Shown: piece by piece, positions 31,401 through 42,986 of the stretch
Position numbering within the stretch: position 1 is the stretch's first letter
Layout of the letters: each line of letters begins with the position of its first letter
NCBI GenBank assembly: GCA_032622095.1
Contig: CP136065.1
Span: forward strand, 99,891,343-99,955,342
Reading direction: 5' to 3'
Origin: Siphonodentalium dalli
Taxonomy: Eukaryota; Mollusca; Scaphopoda; Gadilida; Siphonodentaliidae
DNA length: 64,000 bases
Made by a program: the position numbers and the translations under genes
Notes under the pieces: model-generated
The model's database searches: none
Told to the model about the DNA's origin: nothing
Seen by the model: only the letters and a program-made list of their open reading frames with translations

Positions 31401-31581
31401 TTATGTTCCAATGAATATTAAAATGTACTGAAAACAAACAGACTTTCATAAACACAATTTAAGTAATGGTGTTCGTGTCGATCACAAATCCTGTGTACCC
31501 TTCAGCACATTTTCAAACCCTGTGTAGTGTGTACCCTTCAGCACTTTTTTTGGTGAGAGTGACCCCTTCAGCGCTAGGAAG

Positions 31582-32400
31582 TTATATATGGCCAGTTTGG
31601 AGGTCGTGGGCATAACAATCAAGTCAATATATATGCTCGGACAGACGGTCAGTTATGGCAAGTTAGGCGGCAGACGGACAAACTTTCACGAAGTAAATTT
31701 TATACTAAATTAAAATTAAAATAAATTTAGAAATTTCAGCCCCCCCCCCCACCTTTCAGTTTCACCTCAACTTGCTCAAGGCTTAATGCACCTTCATCGA
31801 AAAACGGGCTATAATTAGACCAGGAATAAATATATTACAGGATCAAAATGATGTGAGCCCCCGTTCAAATTTAATAAATTTGAAATTTGATTATTTGTTT
31901 TGTTTAAAATTTAATATTTTAATTTTAATTCATAAAATCAATTCCAATTTGCATATTTATCTACAATTTTGAAGGGTTAAAACAGTCAGTCCGCGAAAAA
32001 CAACAGTAACTACCATTAGCATAGCATTATCTTAATGTTTTTCTTGTGATCGTATTCTTATTTTGCCCAACTCTTGAATCTGATTGCGACATTATTGACG
32101 CACAAGCAGACGACAGGCGCGAAAATACGCCATTTAGGAGAAAACCACGTGATGTTTCTTTTTAACACGTGCACGTAAACTATGGGAGGACAGAGAGCCA
32201 ACGAATTGTTTAGCGGGCACCTGCTTGAATTAATACAGGACTTCAATATGTTCATTATGACTGTGTTTTGACTCCGCGGAATCATTTTAGGCTATAGTTT
32301 TGTAACATGGCAATTCTTCAAAATTCTAGCATATTCAGGTACCAACTTGAAGAATTCCATGTCGTTCAAAAGCTCTTCAGAGCTTGTGTTTGTAATATGT
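31582..32400. other. Intergenic, no feature recognised
   Basis: AT-rich sequence with a short C run at 31741-31750. No exon, terminus or array seen. Confidence 0.35.
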
Positions 32401-33297
32401 TTAACACGTTCGCTGCCACTACGAGTTAACTCGTAGTAAACGGCTCCATGGGGACTGCTACTACGAGTTAACTCGTAGTAATGTTCATACCACATAAATA
32501 ATAACACAACCCGCAAGCAACGTTGGTGTATGCGCCAATACATGCCCAACGATCCCATTGATCGATTGTATATGTATAATTACGATGGCTTGAGATACAA
32601 CGATTCCCACAGCGTGAACAGGGGGTGGGGTCCAGATATAAATCTTGGTAGGATACTCCAATTCACCAGGACCTCTTCTGTGCGTCCCTGAACCATGAGA
32701 TACATGTGCAACTAGACCATTCCCGGACACATTGTGTATATATAAAGGAATTATCGTGCTTTATACAATTTTTGTCGATCAAATCCCGGTCAAATGAAAG
32801 ATGAAACGTGTTATAAAGCTCCTACGAGATAACTCGTAGTCGGCACCTGGGATGAAACTCACCAGTGGTCATCGCTGGTGCCAGCTACGAGTTATCTCGT
32901 AGGTAAATACATATTATGTTTTTGACGTCTTATTCGACGTAGTCTGTACCAATTATCATATATAAATTCATTTACCATGTCTTACATACGATATGCTTGT
33001 ACATGTATAGCACTCTTCGTCATCTAAGACACTGACAACGTAATTGTAGTTACCTACGAGATAACTCGTAGCTGGCACCAGGGATGAAACGCTAATAAAT
33101 TCCGTCACAGGTGCCGACTACGAGTTATCTCGTAGTAGTCTTATAACATGTTTCAGCATCATATGACCCGATATTGGTCGAGCCATTACTCATACATACG
33201 TAAAATATCATCTACTATCGGTAAAACATCAAATCCCATGTCGGCATAGGCATATGGGATGGAATTACCCATTGGTTCTCGGCAGTGAACGTGTTAA
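32401..33297. mobile_element. TTAA-flanked element built from CTACGAG/CTCGTAG palindromes
   Basis: TTAA occurs at 32401-32404 and 33294-33297. Terminal repeats CACGTTCGCTGCC and GGCAGTGAACGTG match at 12 of 13 positions. Inside are six 18-bp sites with arms CTACGAG and CTCGTAG: 32419-32436, 32461-32478, 32822-32839, 32885-32902, 33054-33071 and 33118-33135. The last four form two modules, each an inverted pair bracketing 'ggcacc(t/a)gggatgaaac'. Piggybac-type by target site; no ORF. Confidence 0.72.
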
Positions 33298-33711
33298 CGT
33301 TCATGTGATTTTTTGTGAAATTTTATACCGCGTTCTGTAAAATCGAATTTTTGAGGGATCACAAGCGGATAGGACCACAATAATTGCATATTTAATTGCT
33401 CCAATGATCAGTTAATATACAAAATACAAATAAAGTCATACTACTCAACCAGTTCCAAACAGCATGAACTGATCTAGAAGATATTTGTGAAAAAATGTCA
33501 TATTTTCAACTTCCGGCGGCCATTTTGGTGGCCATCTTGGATGGTGAGTTTCAATTTTGGCCCAAAATAGTGTCATTATGTCTTAGCTTCATGAAAATAT
33601 ATACATTTTACTAGATTAGTCATGTGAATTTGCAACAAATTCCAAGTAACTGGTTTTACGTCTGGGGAAATCTGGGGGGGGGGGGGTATACTTTTTAGGG
33701 CGCTATAAAAA

Positions 33712-34880
33712 TGAAAGTGTCAATGACACTGTAGCTCAACTTGGAAAGGGAATAATTTAATGTATTACAGTCAATGGAGCGATTAGGAATGTGGAAAGTT
33801 AAATGTATAATACTAGTTTATAGACATGAAGAGAAAAGTAAAATCCAAGATGGCTGCTGGTGGCCATGTTTTCGGCCGAATGACCCCAAAATGAGTCGTT
33901 CCCATCTACATGTCATCGTTAACATCCATGACAAATTTTATGACGATCAGACAACAGGTATTACCTGTAGCCCATGCTAAAGAATTTAGTCATACAAAGA
34001 GTAAAATCCAAGATGGCTGCTGGCGGCCATGTTTTTTGGCCAAATGACCCAAAAATTACTCGTTCCCATCTACATGTCAATATTAACATCCATGACAAAT
34101 TTCATGATGATCAGACGAACAGTACAACCTGTGGCCCATGCTAATGGATTAAATTTTGAAATCCAAGATGGCCGCTGGCGGCCATGTTTTTTGTCCGAAT
34201 GACCCCAAAATGACTCGTCCCATCTACATTCCAATTTAAACAGCCATGACAAATTTTATGATGATCAGACTAAAGGTACGACCTGTAGCCCGTGCTAAAG
34301 GATTTAGTCATACAAAGAGTAAAATCAAAGATGGCTGCTGGCGGCCATGTTTTTTGGCCGAATGACCCCAAAATGACTCGTTCCCATCTACATGTCATTA
34401 TTAACATTCTTGACAAATTTTACGATGATCAGACTAAAAGTACGACCTGTAGCCCGTGCTAAAGAATTTAGTCATACAAAGAGTAAAATCTAAGATGGCT
34501 GCCGGCGGCCATGTTTTTTGGCCGAATGACCCCAAAATTACTCGTTCCCATCTACATGTCAATATTAACATTCATGACAAATTTCATGACAATAAGACAA
34601 ACAGTACGGCCTGTAGCCCGTGCTAATGGATTGAATTTTGAAATCCAAAATGGCCGCTGGCGGCCATGTTTTTCGGCCGAATGACCCAAAAATGACTCGT
34701 TCCCATCTACATGTCAATGTGAACATCCATGACAAATTTCATAATAATCGGACCAAAGGTACGAACTGTAGCCCGTGCTAAAGGAAATTGTTGACGAATC
34801 ACGCACACACGCACGACGGATACCAAGCCCTGGCAATAGCTCAAACTTTACAAAGTAAAGTTGAGCTAAAAATTGCTCAA
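33712..34880. mobile_element. Tandem-repeat element with CCAT/ATGGC palindromes
   Basis: The 5' end 'gacactgtagctcaacttgg' recurs at 26140 and 36858. Six units of about 160 bp follow (starting near 33829, 33996, 34152, 34315, 34479 and 34636), each with 'aa(t)ccaagatggc', ATGGCCGCTGGCGGCCAT or a close variant, and 'ctcgttcccatctacatgtc'. The 3' end is a hairpin, TAGCTCAAACTTTAC / GTAAAGTTGAGCTA (34840-34868). 'Pearl'/HINE-like plan. Related to 57590-58655. Confidence 0.7.
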
Positions 34881-35040
34881 GGCTGACAGATGGCCAGCCG
34901 ATAAAATCTTGATGACGGATACCTGAATTTACAAAATCAGCAGAGAAAAAAACTTTATACGCGAACACACGCATTCGTAAAATTCCGGGTGTTTGGCGAC
35001 CGAACTGGGACGTAGCCTAGAGAGTCTCCGTTGAGAAGTG

Positions 35041-36497
35041 GGGTGTCCACCTTGAAATTTGGTCCTGACCCCCCCCCCCCCCACCCCACATATTACATAG
35101 TCTGCTCCCTCCCGGCTGAAACAAACACACTCCCAAGTTCGTAAAAATTCCTTTGCACATGTTCGAATTTTACAACTGATACCTCAAGCTTTCCTACCTG
35201 TTGCAAAGTTCCAACCTGACATGCCCCCCTTTTTAATGGTGGACCCTATACAAACAAATTTTTATCCCAACTCTCCATAGGCCATATACAACAAATGCCA
35301 TTTCTTGATTGGTCGAACCCATTTTAACAAATCTGTAACCCAGTCCCAAGTAACACAAGGACCCTCCATACTAGTTACTACATATAAGCTAAATAGGCCC
35401 GATGGCTCTTGAGGAGGAGCCATTTTAAGAATTACTATGGGGGAAGAGTTATGTCCCTGGTCGCACCCCTATTTGACCTGGTGAACCCATTTGAACAAAT
35501 CCAGTGATCCAATTCTGAATCAAATCTGAATCCTAGTCACCCATTCCAAATATAAGCTGAATAGGCCACCTAGGGACCATCCACACAAAATATGACTCAA
35601 TTCTTCATATCAGGTAAGCTAAAAAAAATGCCTCCTTCTTTCTCATCCAGTTTCCCATATGTAATTGCCTGAGAAAACAGGTATTTAGTTTTACTGGCCT
35701 AACTGTCAGATTCATCATTCACACTTGGCCTTGGGATTTGTTATCATTTATATTTATAAGCCATATGTCATTTATATACAAACTCTCTAACAGGCAGAGA
35801 ATTTTAGGCTATTAATCAAAGGAGCTGTCACTCCAATCAGATTTTGTTAACACTGCCACTTCTATATGGTGTTGAGTAAACATTCTGTGATCTCAGGCAC
35901 CTTCCTCATATCTCATAGAGCTCTAAATATCTGCTGTTTGCATGTTCTTGATTTTAGACTGATTTAAACAAAATCTGGTTGAGTCACCCTGGTGGATGTT
36001 ATACAGTAATGGTTTGTTTTTTTTTTTATTAAAAAACAAATTTGAAATGAGCAAGAAATTAATCTCAATTAAAATAAACAAAAATTAATTTGAAAAAAAA
36101 AAAAAAATTCAAATCCATTGTTTTTTTATATAAAGAGTTGTGACCCTGGCTCTGGCCCTATTTGACCCAGTGACCCCATTTGAACAAATCTGAACCCCAG
36201 TCACCAATGACCCTCCATACAAAATACAAGCTAAATCGGCCCAATGGTTCTTGAGAAGAAGTCATTCTAAGAATTACTATAGAAGAATAGAGTTATGGCC
36301 CTGCTTTCGCAACTATTTCACCCAGTGACCGCATTTGAACAAATCTGAATGTGAGTCACCTAGGGAACATCCACACCAAATATGAACCCATTCGGTCTTA
36401 TGGTTCCGAAGAAGATGTTTAAAGAATTGTTGACGGATGGACGGACGAGGAGTGATGACTATAGCTCCACCGGAGACTTCGTCTCAGGTGAGCTAAA
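35041..36497. mobile_element. Tandem-repeat element, 'gtgagctaaa' family
   Basis: It begins 'tccaccttgaaatt' near 35048 and contains about four diverged units with 'tgacccagtgaccccatttg', 'aacaaatctgaatccc' and 'aagaattactat(a/g)g'. It ends (GGAC)n, 'ggagtgatgactatagctcc' and 'tctcaggtgagctaaaaa' (36444-36498). A second copy is at 55378-57590. Confidence 0.65.
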
Positions 36498-37490
36498 AAG
36501 TGCATCGATAAACAATACATATTTAATAAGGGAGATCACTTTTCAGATACCTCCTCACTTCAAACAGCCATAATTCACAAACGCCTGTAGGAATACGGTG
36601 GTGACTTGAAGAAATCAAATATGCGATTGATTTGGGGAGATTAACATTGGATCTATCATACACTAATTTTATTTGTACAAAAGGTGGGGTTTTTATAGAT
36701 AATTATTGACTTTGAAATGAACGATATATTTTCTCCTGTGCTATTGAGGTACCCATTAGCCAGTGCTCTCTGTGATTTTTGTGTTCAGCATTTGTTTTCA
36801 AAGTTTTGGAACTGTTTATCCCAGAATTGTGTATTGTAATTGTAAATGAAAGTGTCAATGCCACTGTAGCTCAACTTGGAAAGGGAATAATCGCAAACAG
36901 ACAGACAGATCGTACTCTTTGATATAATTGGTATATAGATGAACTATTGTAGAAGTTTGATCTTGGTACCCAGATAGTGAAATTAAATATTTTTTTAGTC
37001 TCTCAAGCTGTCAGAGTTGAATGTAAAGAAATTCATGTTTTTATTTTTTCAAATCAGATTTTCAGACTATAAATTATCTCGGCCTTAAAGGGGCTCAAGG
37101 CCATCAAAGCCTTGAACATTTGTAAAACAAATATAGCCAATAAGTACCATGAAAATTAGATCAACTATGTTGTTATATATTATCTATCAATTATTCTCCA
37201 ATAAAGTTATTTTGCTTGTTGAAGCCATTGTTATGTAAACATTATTGTTACAGTGATTTGTGAGCAAACATCGCTGATCATGCAGGTAATTAAAATATAT
37301 ATGCCTAAATCTGTTTTTCAGAATACTTGTCAATGCTATGACCTTTTCCGATGATTACCTTTTTGATTGGACTTTGGAATTTAAATGCACTTGATCGGCA
37401 ATGTATCAGTGACTGTAATGTTTACATGGCAATGGTATTGATATTTGGAATCCAATTATGGGAGAATTATTGATAATTATAACAAGAGCT
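36498..37490. other. Intergenic; solo element end
   Basis: It contains 'gccactgtagctcaacttgg' (36861-36880), a solo 5' end of the 33712 family, and otherwise unremarkable AT-rich sequence. Confidence 0.4.
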
Positions 37491-37830
37491 AGGTTGTCAA
37501 CCGGTTCATATATACCCCAATGTGGCATACTGCCTATTGTGGGCATACCTATAACCCTGCCGAGATACTCAGCCAGACGGACAAAAAAAATCAACATTTT
37601 CAGATAAACAGAGATGAATAACTCTAGAACAGAAAATCAGAACAAAACAATTGAACACTCCTCTGAATGATCTCATTATGATGGACATCCGTACCAAATT
37701 TCATTGAGGTCCGACAATCTGTGATTAAGATATCTGCCCGGATGGACAGGACGACCTGACAAGACAGATTCCCAGATGATTGGATCAAACACATGTAATC
37801 CAGGATATCCACCACCATTTCCTTCAGTCA
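37491..37830. repeat. Fragment of a 'pearl'-like repeat
   Basis: It starts 'aacaagagcta' like other such elements (compare 42122). It has about two units with 'ataactctagaac', 'ggacatccgtaccaaatttc' and 'attgaggtccgacaa', the last also seen near 1065-1080 on the opposite strand. No hairpin end. Confidence 0.45.
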
Positions 37831-38254
37831 TGGGGTATAACAGAGACAAATTCATCTACTTTTATACCTACTTGTTGATGATAGTTGTTTTATAGATGTT
37901 CATGACTTTTCACATGCAGCCATTTCGAAGGATTTGAGTCCTTTAAATGGAGTCTATTCAATCAAACCTTAGGAAATAGTTCTTCCAATTCCACAAGGGA
38001 ATATACTCAAAATGAGCTAAACTGTTTCAAAGTTCTGCCCATTTCCTTTCAATAATATGGCCAGAATCACAAAAGAGGTTCTCCGCAAAATTCCATACTG
38101 CAACTTTAAAATGAATTTGTCATGCCCCATACGGAACTGGGACATACAGAATAGAACGTAGTTGTCAGTTAATTAACTAACACGTATAATAACCAAGTGA
38201 GTTACAGTTTGCTACCTTGTCGGATAACGCAGATAATAATGTTCGGGATATATG

Positions 38255-39175
38255 TAAAACATTAACTTTTTACAAATTTGGTTGCCATTTTGGAAGCCAT
38301 CTTGAGCAATTTGGTCTATAAACACCGTAGTGTGACACATTTAAGATAGACCAAAACAATAAATACCTTTGATACCAATGATAGTTGCATTTTACTTTAA
38401 AAAATTGTCCAAACCTGAAAAGCGAATTTTTGCCGATATTTATGTCAAGTTTGTGAGAGAAAAATCCAATATTTCTGGTGATGTCAGTGGTGACAAGAGT
38501 AACAATGATCCATGGTGCATCAGACATGTTAGTATTCAATGTATATAATACAGATTAGCCAATTTTATACATCAACCACAACTTGTAAGCCATTGCAGGA
38601 CACCATGGGGCAATATTTACCATTTTTCATATTTTCGGCGGCCATTTTGGAAATTTTCTACACCAATTTCATTCCCATTGAAGTAAAACATCCGTCCAAT
38701 AAAATAAAGCACATAGTTGTTGACATTCTATTAACAGCCTGTGTGGTTTGTCGATAAAATGACTATCAAAATCGTCTTTTTCAAATCCTCTTTCTGTATC
38801 TATTACGGAACCCTCGTCAATAGCAAATGTCTTAAAATGACGCTATAATATCACGCTTGATGACTGTCTCAAAAACATTGCCATTTACTAATGATTAATG
38901 TGAAGAAAAATGGAAGATATGGTGAAATATTAATTAAATTTCCTATTTTCGTGAATATGACTTATTTTTCGGCGGCCATTTTGAATTTTTTTCGAAATTA
39001 TTTGCCGTCATTTTGAAGAAGGACATCATACCAACAAAATGGCATACATTTTGTCTGTGTCTTTTGCTAACAACCGATCTATTACAACGATTAAATACAG
39101 CTGGTCGGAATTAGAGGAAATGGCGGCCATCTTGGATTCAAATGGCTCTTGCACCTAGTAGGGCCACCTTTATTT
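38255..39175. repeat. Diverged repeats with 'ggcggccatttt' cores
   Basis: Three or four units of roughly 250-350 bp are recognisable by 'gccattttggaagccatctt' (38284), 'cggcggccattttggaaatt' (38636), 'cggcggccattttgaatttt' (38971) and 'atggcggccatcttggattc' (39120). They share the CCAT/ATGGC theme with 33712-34880 but little else. Confidence 0.45.
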
Positions 39176-39679
39176 TTCGGTGAAATCCGGATTCTTTATC
39201 TGGATACCATAGGGAACAATAAAAAATAAGGTTATTTGTAATCACCATACTCTCATGGATTATTCAGGATATTGGGCACGCGCGACATGCAGACATTGTA
39301 CCAATTGACAATAATTGCTACATCATAACTGATTATTGAGTTAATGTTTTTAACATTATTACTTATTTTCACTTTCTCTGGGAGATTCCGTCATGCTCGA
39401 TCAAATTAGGACCGTGAAGCGACTGCTCCGTCTTTAACTATTCAAAATAGACTTGGAACATATTTAGGTTCGTAAAATCTTCGTGGGCGAAAAATCGCTT
39501 ACGCCAGTTAAAAGTTGTGCAATTGCATGATGCCGATGATGATCAATTAATAGAAAGTACCGACATAGCATGCTATAAATATATCCTACACAATTGGGGA
39601 GTGTTTACTGATAAACTTTACTCAATACGAAGACACACAGGTTGGCAACACATGAATAATTTGAGCACTGAAAATTCTA

Positions 39680-39766
39680 TATTTTTAGTTTTTATTCGGT
39701 ACGGTAAATCGGTATTACGCTGATACCGATACCGCATGGTAAATACAGAGTACCGCTCATCTCTAG
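39680..39766. mobile_element. Solo hAT-like end
   Basis: 'gataccgataccgcatggta' followed by 'gtaccgctcatctcta' (39751-39766) has the form of the right end of a hAT element (compare AACCGCCCATCTCTA at 28051). No matching left end was found, so this is a fragment or an old element. Confidence 0.4.
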
Positions 39767-40474
39767 AGAATACTTGGGATCTAGATACTGACTGATAGTT
39801 TTTGAACGTGATGAGATGACCCTGCTATATGTTTCAGGCTATTGGACACATAGCTCATCAATAATCTCAGACTATCCAAGAATATAAGAACAACTATTAT
39901 TAATTCATAATTATTTATTATTTATCTTGGATAATATTTATATGCTATTAATGTAATATTAATTATCATAATCAACAAGAATTTGCACCACATGAATCAG
40001 GGACCAGCCTATAGGTATCAAAAAGATTAATCAGTCCTCCCTAAAAGGAGAGCGAATTCATGCATTATCAGAGAGAAGTTGTAAAGGCTGAAGTTCAGTT
40101 AAAATCTCATCATCAACCTTCCATCATTTGGTTTAACCCTATCTGTACTAAATGGATTCTCCCATCAGCTATAAAAGTATACAAAGGAATGGTTAATTAT
40201 TCATCTGAAGGCATGTTCAGGAAATATAAACAGACAACAGACAGGTGAACAGATAGTACAAGTACAAAATGATTCCTATTCCTTTGTGAGAAATGTTCAG
40301 ATAATAAGTTTAACAAATGGCTTTTGGCTGTTTGTTGAACATATTATCGGAACATTTCCTAAGGGCACTATACTCATCAATGTATTCATTTCAGGGAGGA
40401 TTTGAGGGTGAAGATTTGACAACAAGCACTGAAGATGCCAGTCCGATATAACACCCCTAAATTACTATTTTCTA

Positions 40475-41431
40475 CAGTAATAAGCTAAATAATAGACTCC
40501 TTAACCACAGCAGAATTATGGGTAACTTTTCAGGGTTTAGTCAGAATAATAGGTCAGCCAACCAGCATCCCCCGAAAACGTGGTAAGTCGATGCCGCTTT
40601 ATTAAAGAAATTAAAAAAAATGTTGAAATGTTCCAAGTCGAAAGGGTTAATAATTCTGTAAAGAAATAATTTTTCCGTCATCTATATACATGATGCACAT
40701 CTCCAATATGTGGGTAACAATACTCTGAAGTTTCAAATATCCACGATCAAAACTGTAGGAGGAGTTGATTGCACCATGAAGGTGCCCTCATACAGAAAAT
40801 TATAAAAAAATGTTTTTCAAAGTCGAAAGGCCCATAACTCTGGGAAAAATCATTGGATCAAACTCAAATTTGAACTTGACCTGTATTTTGATATGAACGA
40901 CGCACAAAAAAACAGAATTTCCAATTGAACAGTCCAAACTTGAGTTATCATCCGGAAACCAAAGAAAAAAGAAGAAAATTGAATTTTCTAAGTCGAAAAA
41001 AGTTCACAACTCTAGGAAAAATCATCGGATCAAACTTAAATTAGAACTCAACTTGTATCTTGATATGACCGATCCACATTAAAATGGTATTTGCAATTAA
41101 AGGATCCAAACTTGAGATATCATCTGGAAACCGAAAAAGTGAGAAAAAAGTTAAAAAAAAAGGGAAATAACTCCATAATAGAACATCGGATCAAACCCAG
41201 AATTGCAGAGCACCTGTGTTCTTGGTTGAGACACCTACGTACCAAGTTTCAATCAAATCGGATGATCATTACTGGAGTTATAACTTTGGATGAACGGACA
41301 CGGCTGATTACAATAATCCTCCGAAAATTTTGGGGGGACAAATATGGCTTGTTGCCATTCATCGGAAAGCTCTCCCGAGTTCTCCCATAATTCTTCTGTG
41401 CTTAAGGAGTCGATTATTAAGGGCATTGCTG
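40475..41431. mobile_element. TA-type MITE split by a tandem-repeat element
   Basis: The left arm 40475-40549 ('ccttaaccacagcagaatta', 'tgggtaacttttcaggg') and right arm 41341-41431 ('tatggcttgttgccattcat', 'cgattattaagggcattgct') are the two halves of the MITE seen whole at 46902-47114, flanked by TA. The intervening 40550-41340 is a separate element. Confidence 0.7.
40550..41340. mobile_element. 'Pearl'-like tandem-repeat element inside a MITE
   Basis: About four units of roughly 150 bp with 'aagtcgaaa', 'cataactctgggaaaaatca', 'ttggatcaaactc' and 'cttgagttatcatc(c/t)ggaaac'. It starts 'cagcatcccccgaaaa' and ends 'ctccgaaaattttggggg', a GC hairpin. Inserted between 'aat' and 'aat' of the MITE. 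Confidence 0.62.
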
Positions 41432-42115
41432 TAGGCTTCAGGGGTGAAACATATTTTATTTGTGTTGAGGAAACCATCTTTCAATGCACAGTTATCAGAT
41501 TTAGATGTTTTAAATCTGTTTATTTGCTCCGCATCAAATTCCACATATGGTGATTCCTGGTTCGAACTGGAATTCCCCAGCATGTGTGAACACAAATTTA
41601 ATCACACATCTTCTTTCACAAGTGATCATCATGGTATTATAACGTGTCTATTCTCATGAATAAATAGGACAATAATTGACAAGACATTGCAATATCATAT
41701 AATATCAAATTAATTTATTATCAATTGTGATTTACCATTTTACACATGCACACTGGTCGAGATTGACTGTTCATATACAAATAATTCTCCACTTAATGCA
41801 GATTTTAATAATATATATAAATTACCATAAACCCTTTATTTTTCTGGGGCATTCGCTAAACTCAAGAGTCATACTATATTTTGCTCAGTACCACCAGGTA
41901 ATGACTTCTTTCTATTTTAAACCTCTAGCCTAGTCCCCTGCAGTATATACCTCCAGGGGTATCATTAGAGGGTCTCTGTGAGACACCCCCCTAAAGCCCT
42001 GTCTCCACATTCCTGAATACCCCCGCCACAAAAAACTCTGATTGTCGACAGCTGTAATATATGAAATAACTCATTTCCATATCATTGAAGCATCAAGTCT
42101 AGAGAATACTATCTC
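41432..42115. other. Intergenic, no feature recognised
   Basis: AT-rich sequence; no exon or terminus seen. Confidence 0.35.
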
Positions 42116-42640
42116 AAAATGAACAAGAGCATCATTAGATATTAGGGCATGGCAAATACGCCCATGGTAATTCCAACAAATGGCCATAACTCTGGTGAAA
42201 ATTGGTGGACGGAATCGAACTTGACCTGTATTTTGGGCCAGTAAATTCACATACCAAATATCATTCCATTCAGTTCAGACTTGCTAAAGTTATCATATGG
42301 AAACAATAGGCAAATTCCAAAAAAAAAATGCCATAACTCCGGTGAAAATTGGCGGGCGGAACCCCAAACTTGACCTGTATTTTATGCCAGTAAACCCAAA
42401 TACCAAATTTCCATCTGTTGAGTCTATTTAGAATTATCATCCAAAAACCAAAACAGGCATATCAAAGTGAGCATATGAATCTAGCATGCAGTCTCAGTTT
42501 GGAAAATATACTCATGGACATCTGTACCGAATTTGATTGACATCCGAGAACCAACCCATCACTGAGATATTTAGTTTGGAAATCAACAATTGAAAAATGG
42601 ATAACTCATTTGAGTACAGTATAACTCAACTTCAGTTTGG
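42116..42640. repeat. 'Pearl'-like tandem-repeat fragment
   Basis: It starts 'gaacaagagcatcattag'. Two to three units of about 150 bp have 'ccataactctggtgaaaatt', 'acttgacctgtatttt' and 'cacataccaaatatc'. Similar to 58860-59200. Confidence 0.5.
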
Positions 42641-42749
42641 AAGATATCACCCTCTTTTTTAAGTGGTCCTGATAATTTTCTATGGTGTTGGTAAGTCCTC
42701 TTGAATTTCTATGATGGTGTTAAGAAAAATGTGCCATTTTTTTTTATTT

Positions 42750-42986
42750 TTGGTGCAGCATTAAAGACCCTGTGCCAGTGCATTCTCTTATATATGCGAG
42801 TCTCCCATAGGGAACATCGCATATATTAAGGAGTACACTGGCTTACAAGATCAAGGTACATTTTGTCAGGCCAATGTATTGTCTTATATATGTGAGGCAC
42901 CATATGTGCAACTCGCATATATCAGAGAATGCATTGGCACAGGGTTTTCGCAAAATTTCAGGAAGCTCCAGTCATGAAAGGGTTAA
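42750..42986. mobile_element. TTAA-type palindromic MITE, left end truncated
   Basis: Inverted 'gcattctcttatatatgcga' (42780-42799) and 'cgcatatatcagagaatgca' (42917-42936); right end 'tcatgaaaggg' with TTAA at 42983-42986. The left TTAA end is missing. Confidence 0.6.

Larger units (their letters stand above)
30176..31572. mobile_element. Mutator-like MITE containing a Harbinger-like insert
   Basis: Inverted ends of about 80-90 bp begin GCTGAAGGGGTCACTCTCAC and contain internal repeats of 'gctgaagggtacaca'. The flanks are gctagtaag (30167-30175) and gctaggaag (31573-31581): a 9-bp duplication with one mismatch, which fits Mutator-like elements. The duplicated bases include the CTAG terminus of Helitron unit 5. 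Without the insert at 30324-31400 it is about 320 bp and non-coding. Confidence 0.65.

Noticed and set aside
26246-34880. Regularly spaced repeats considered as a CRISPR array
   Set aside because: Units are 120-160 bp and tandem without unique spacers, in a eukaryotic context.
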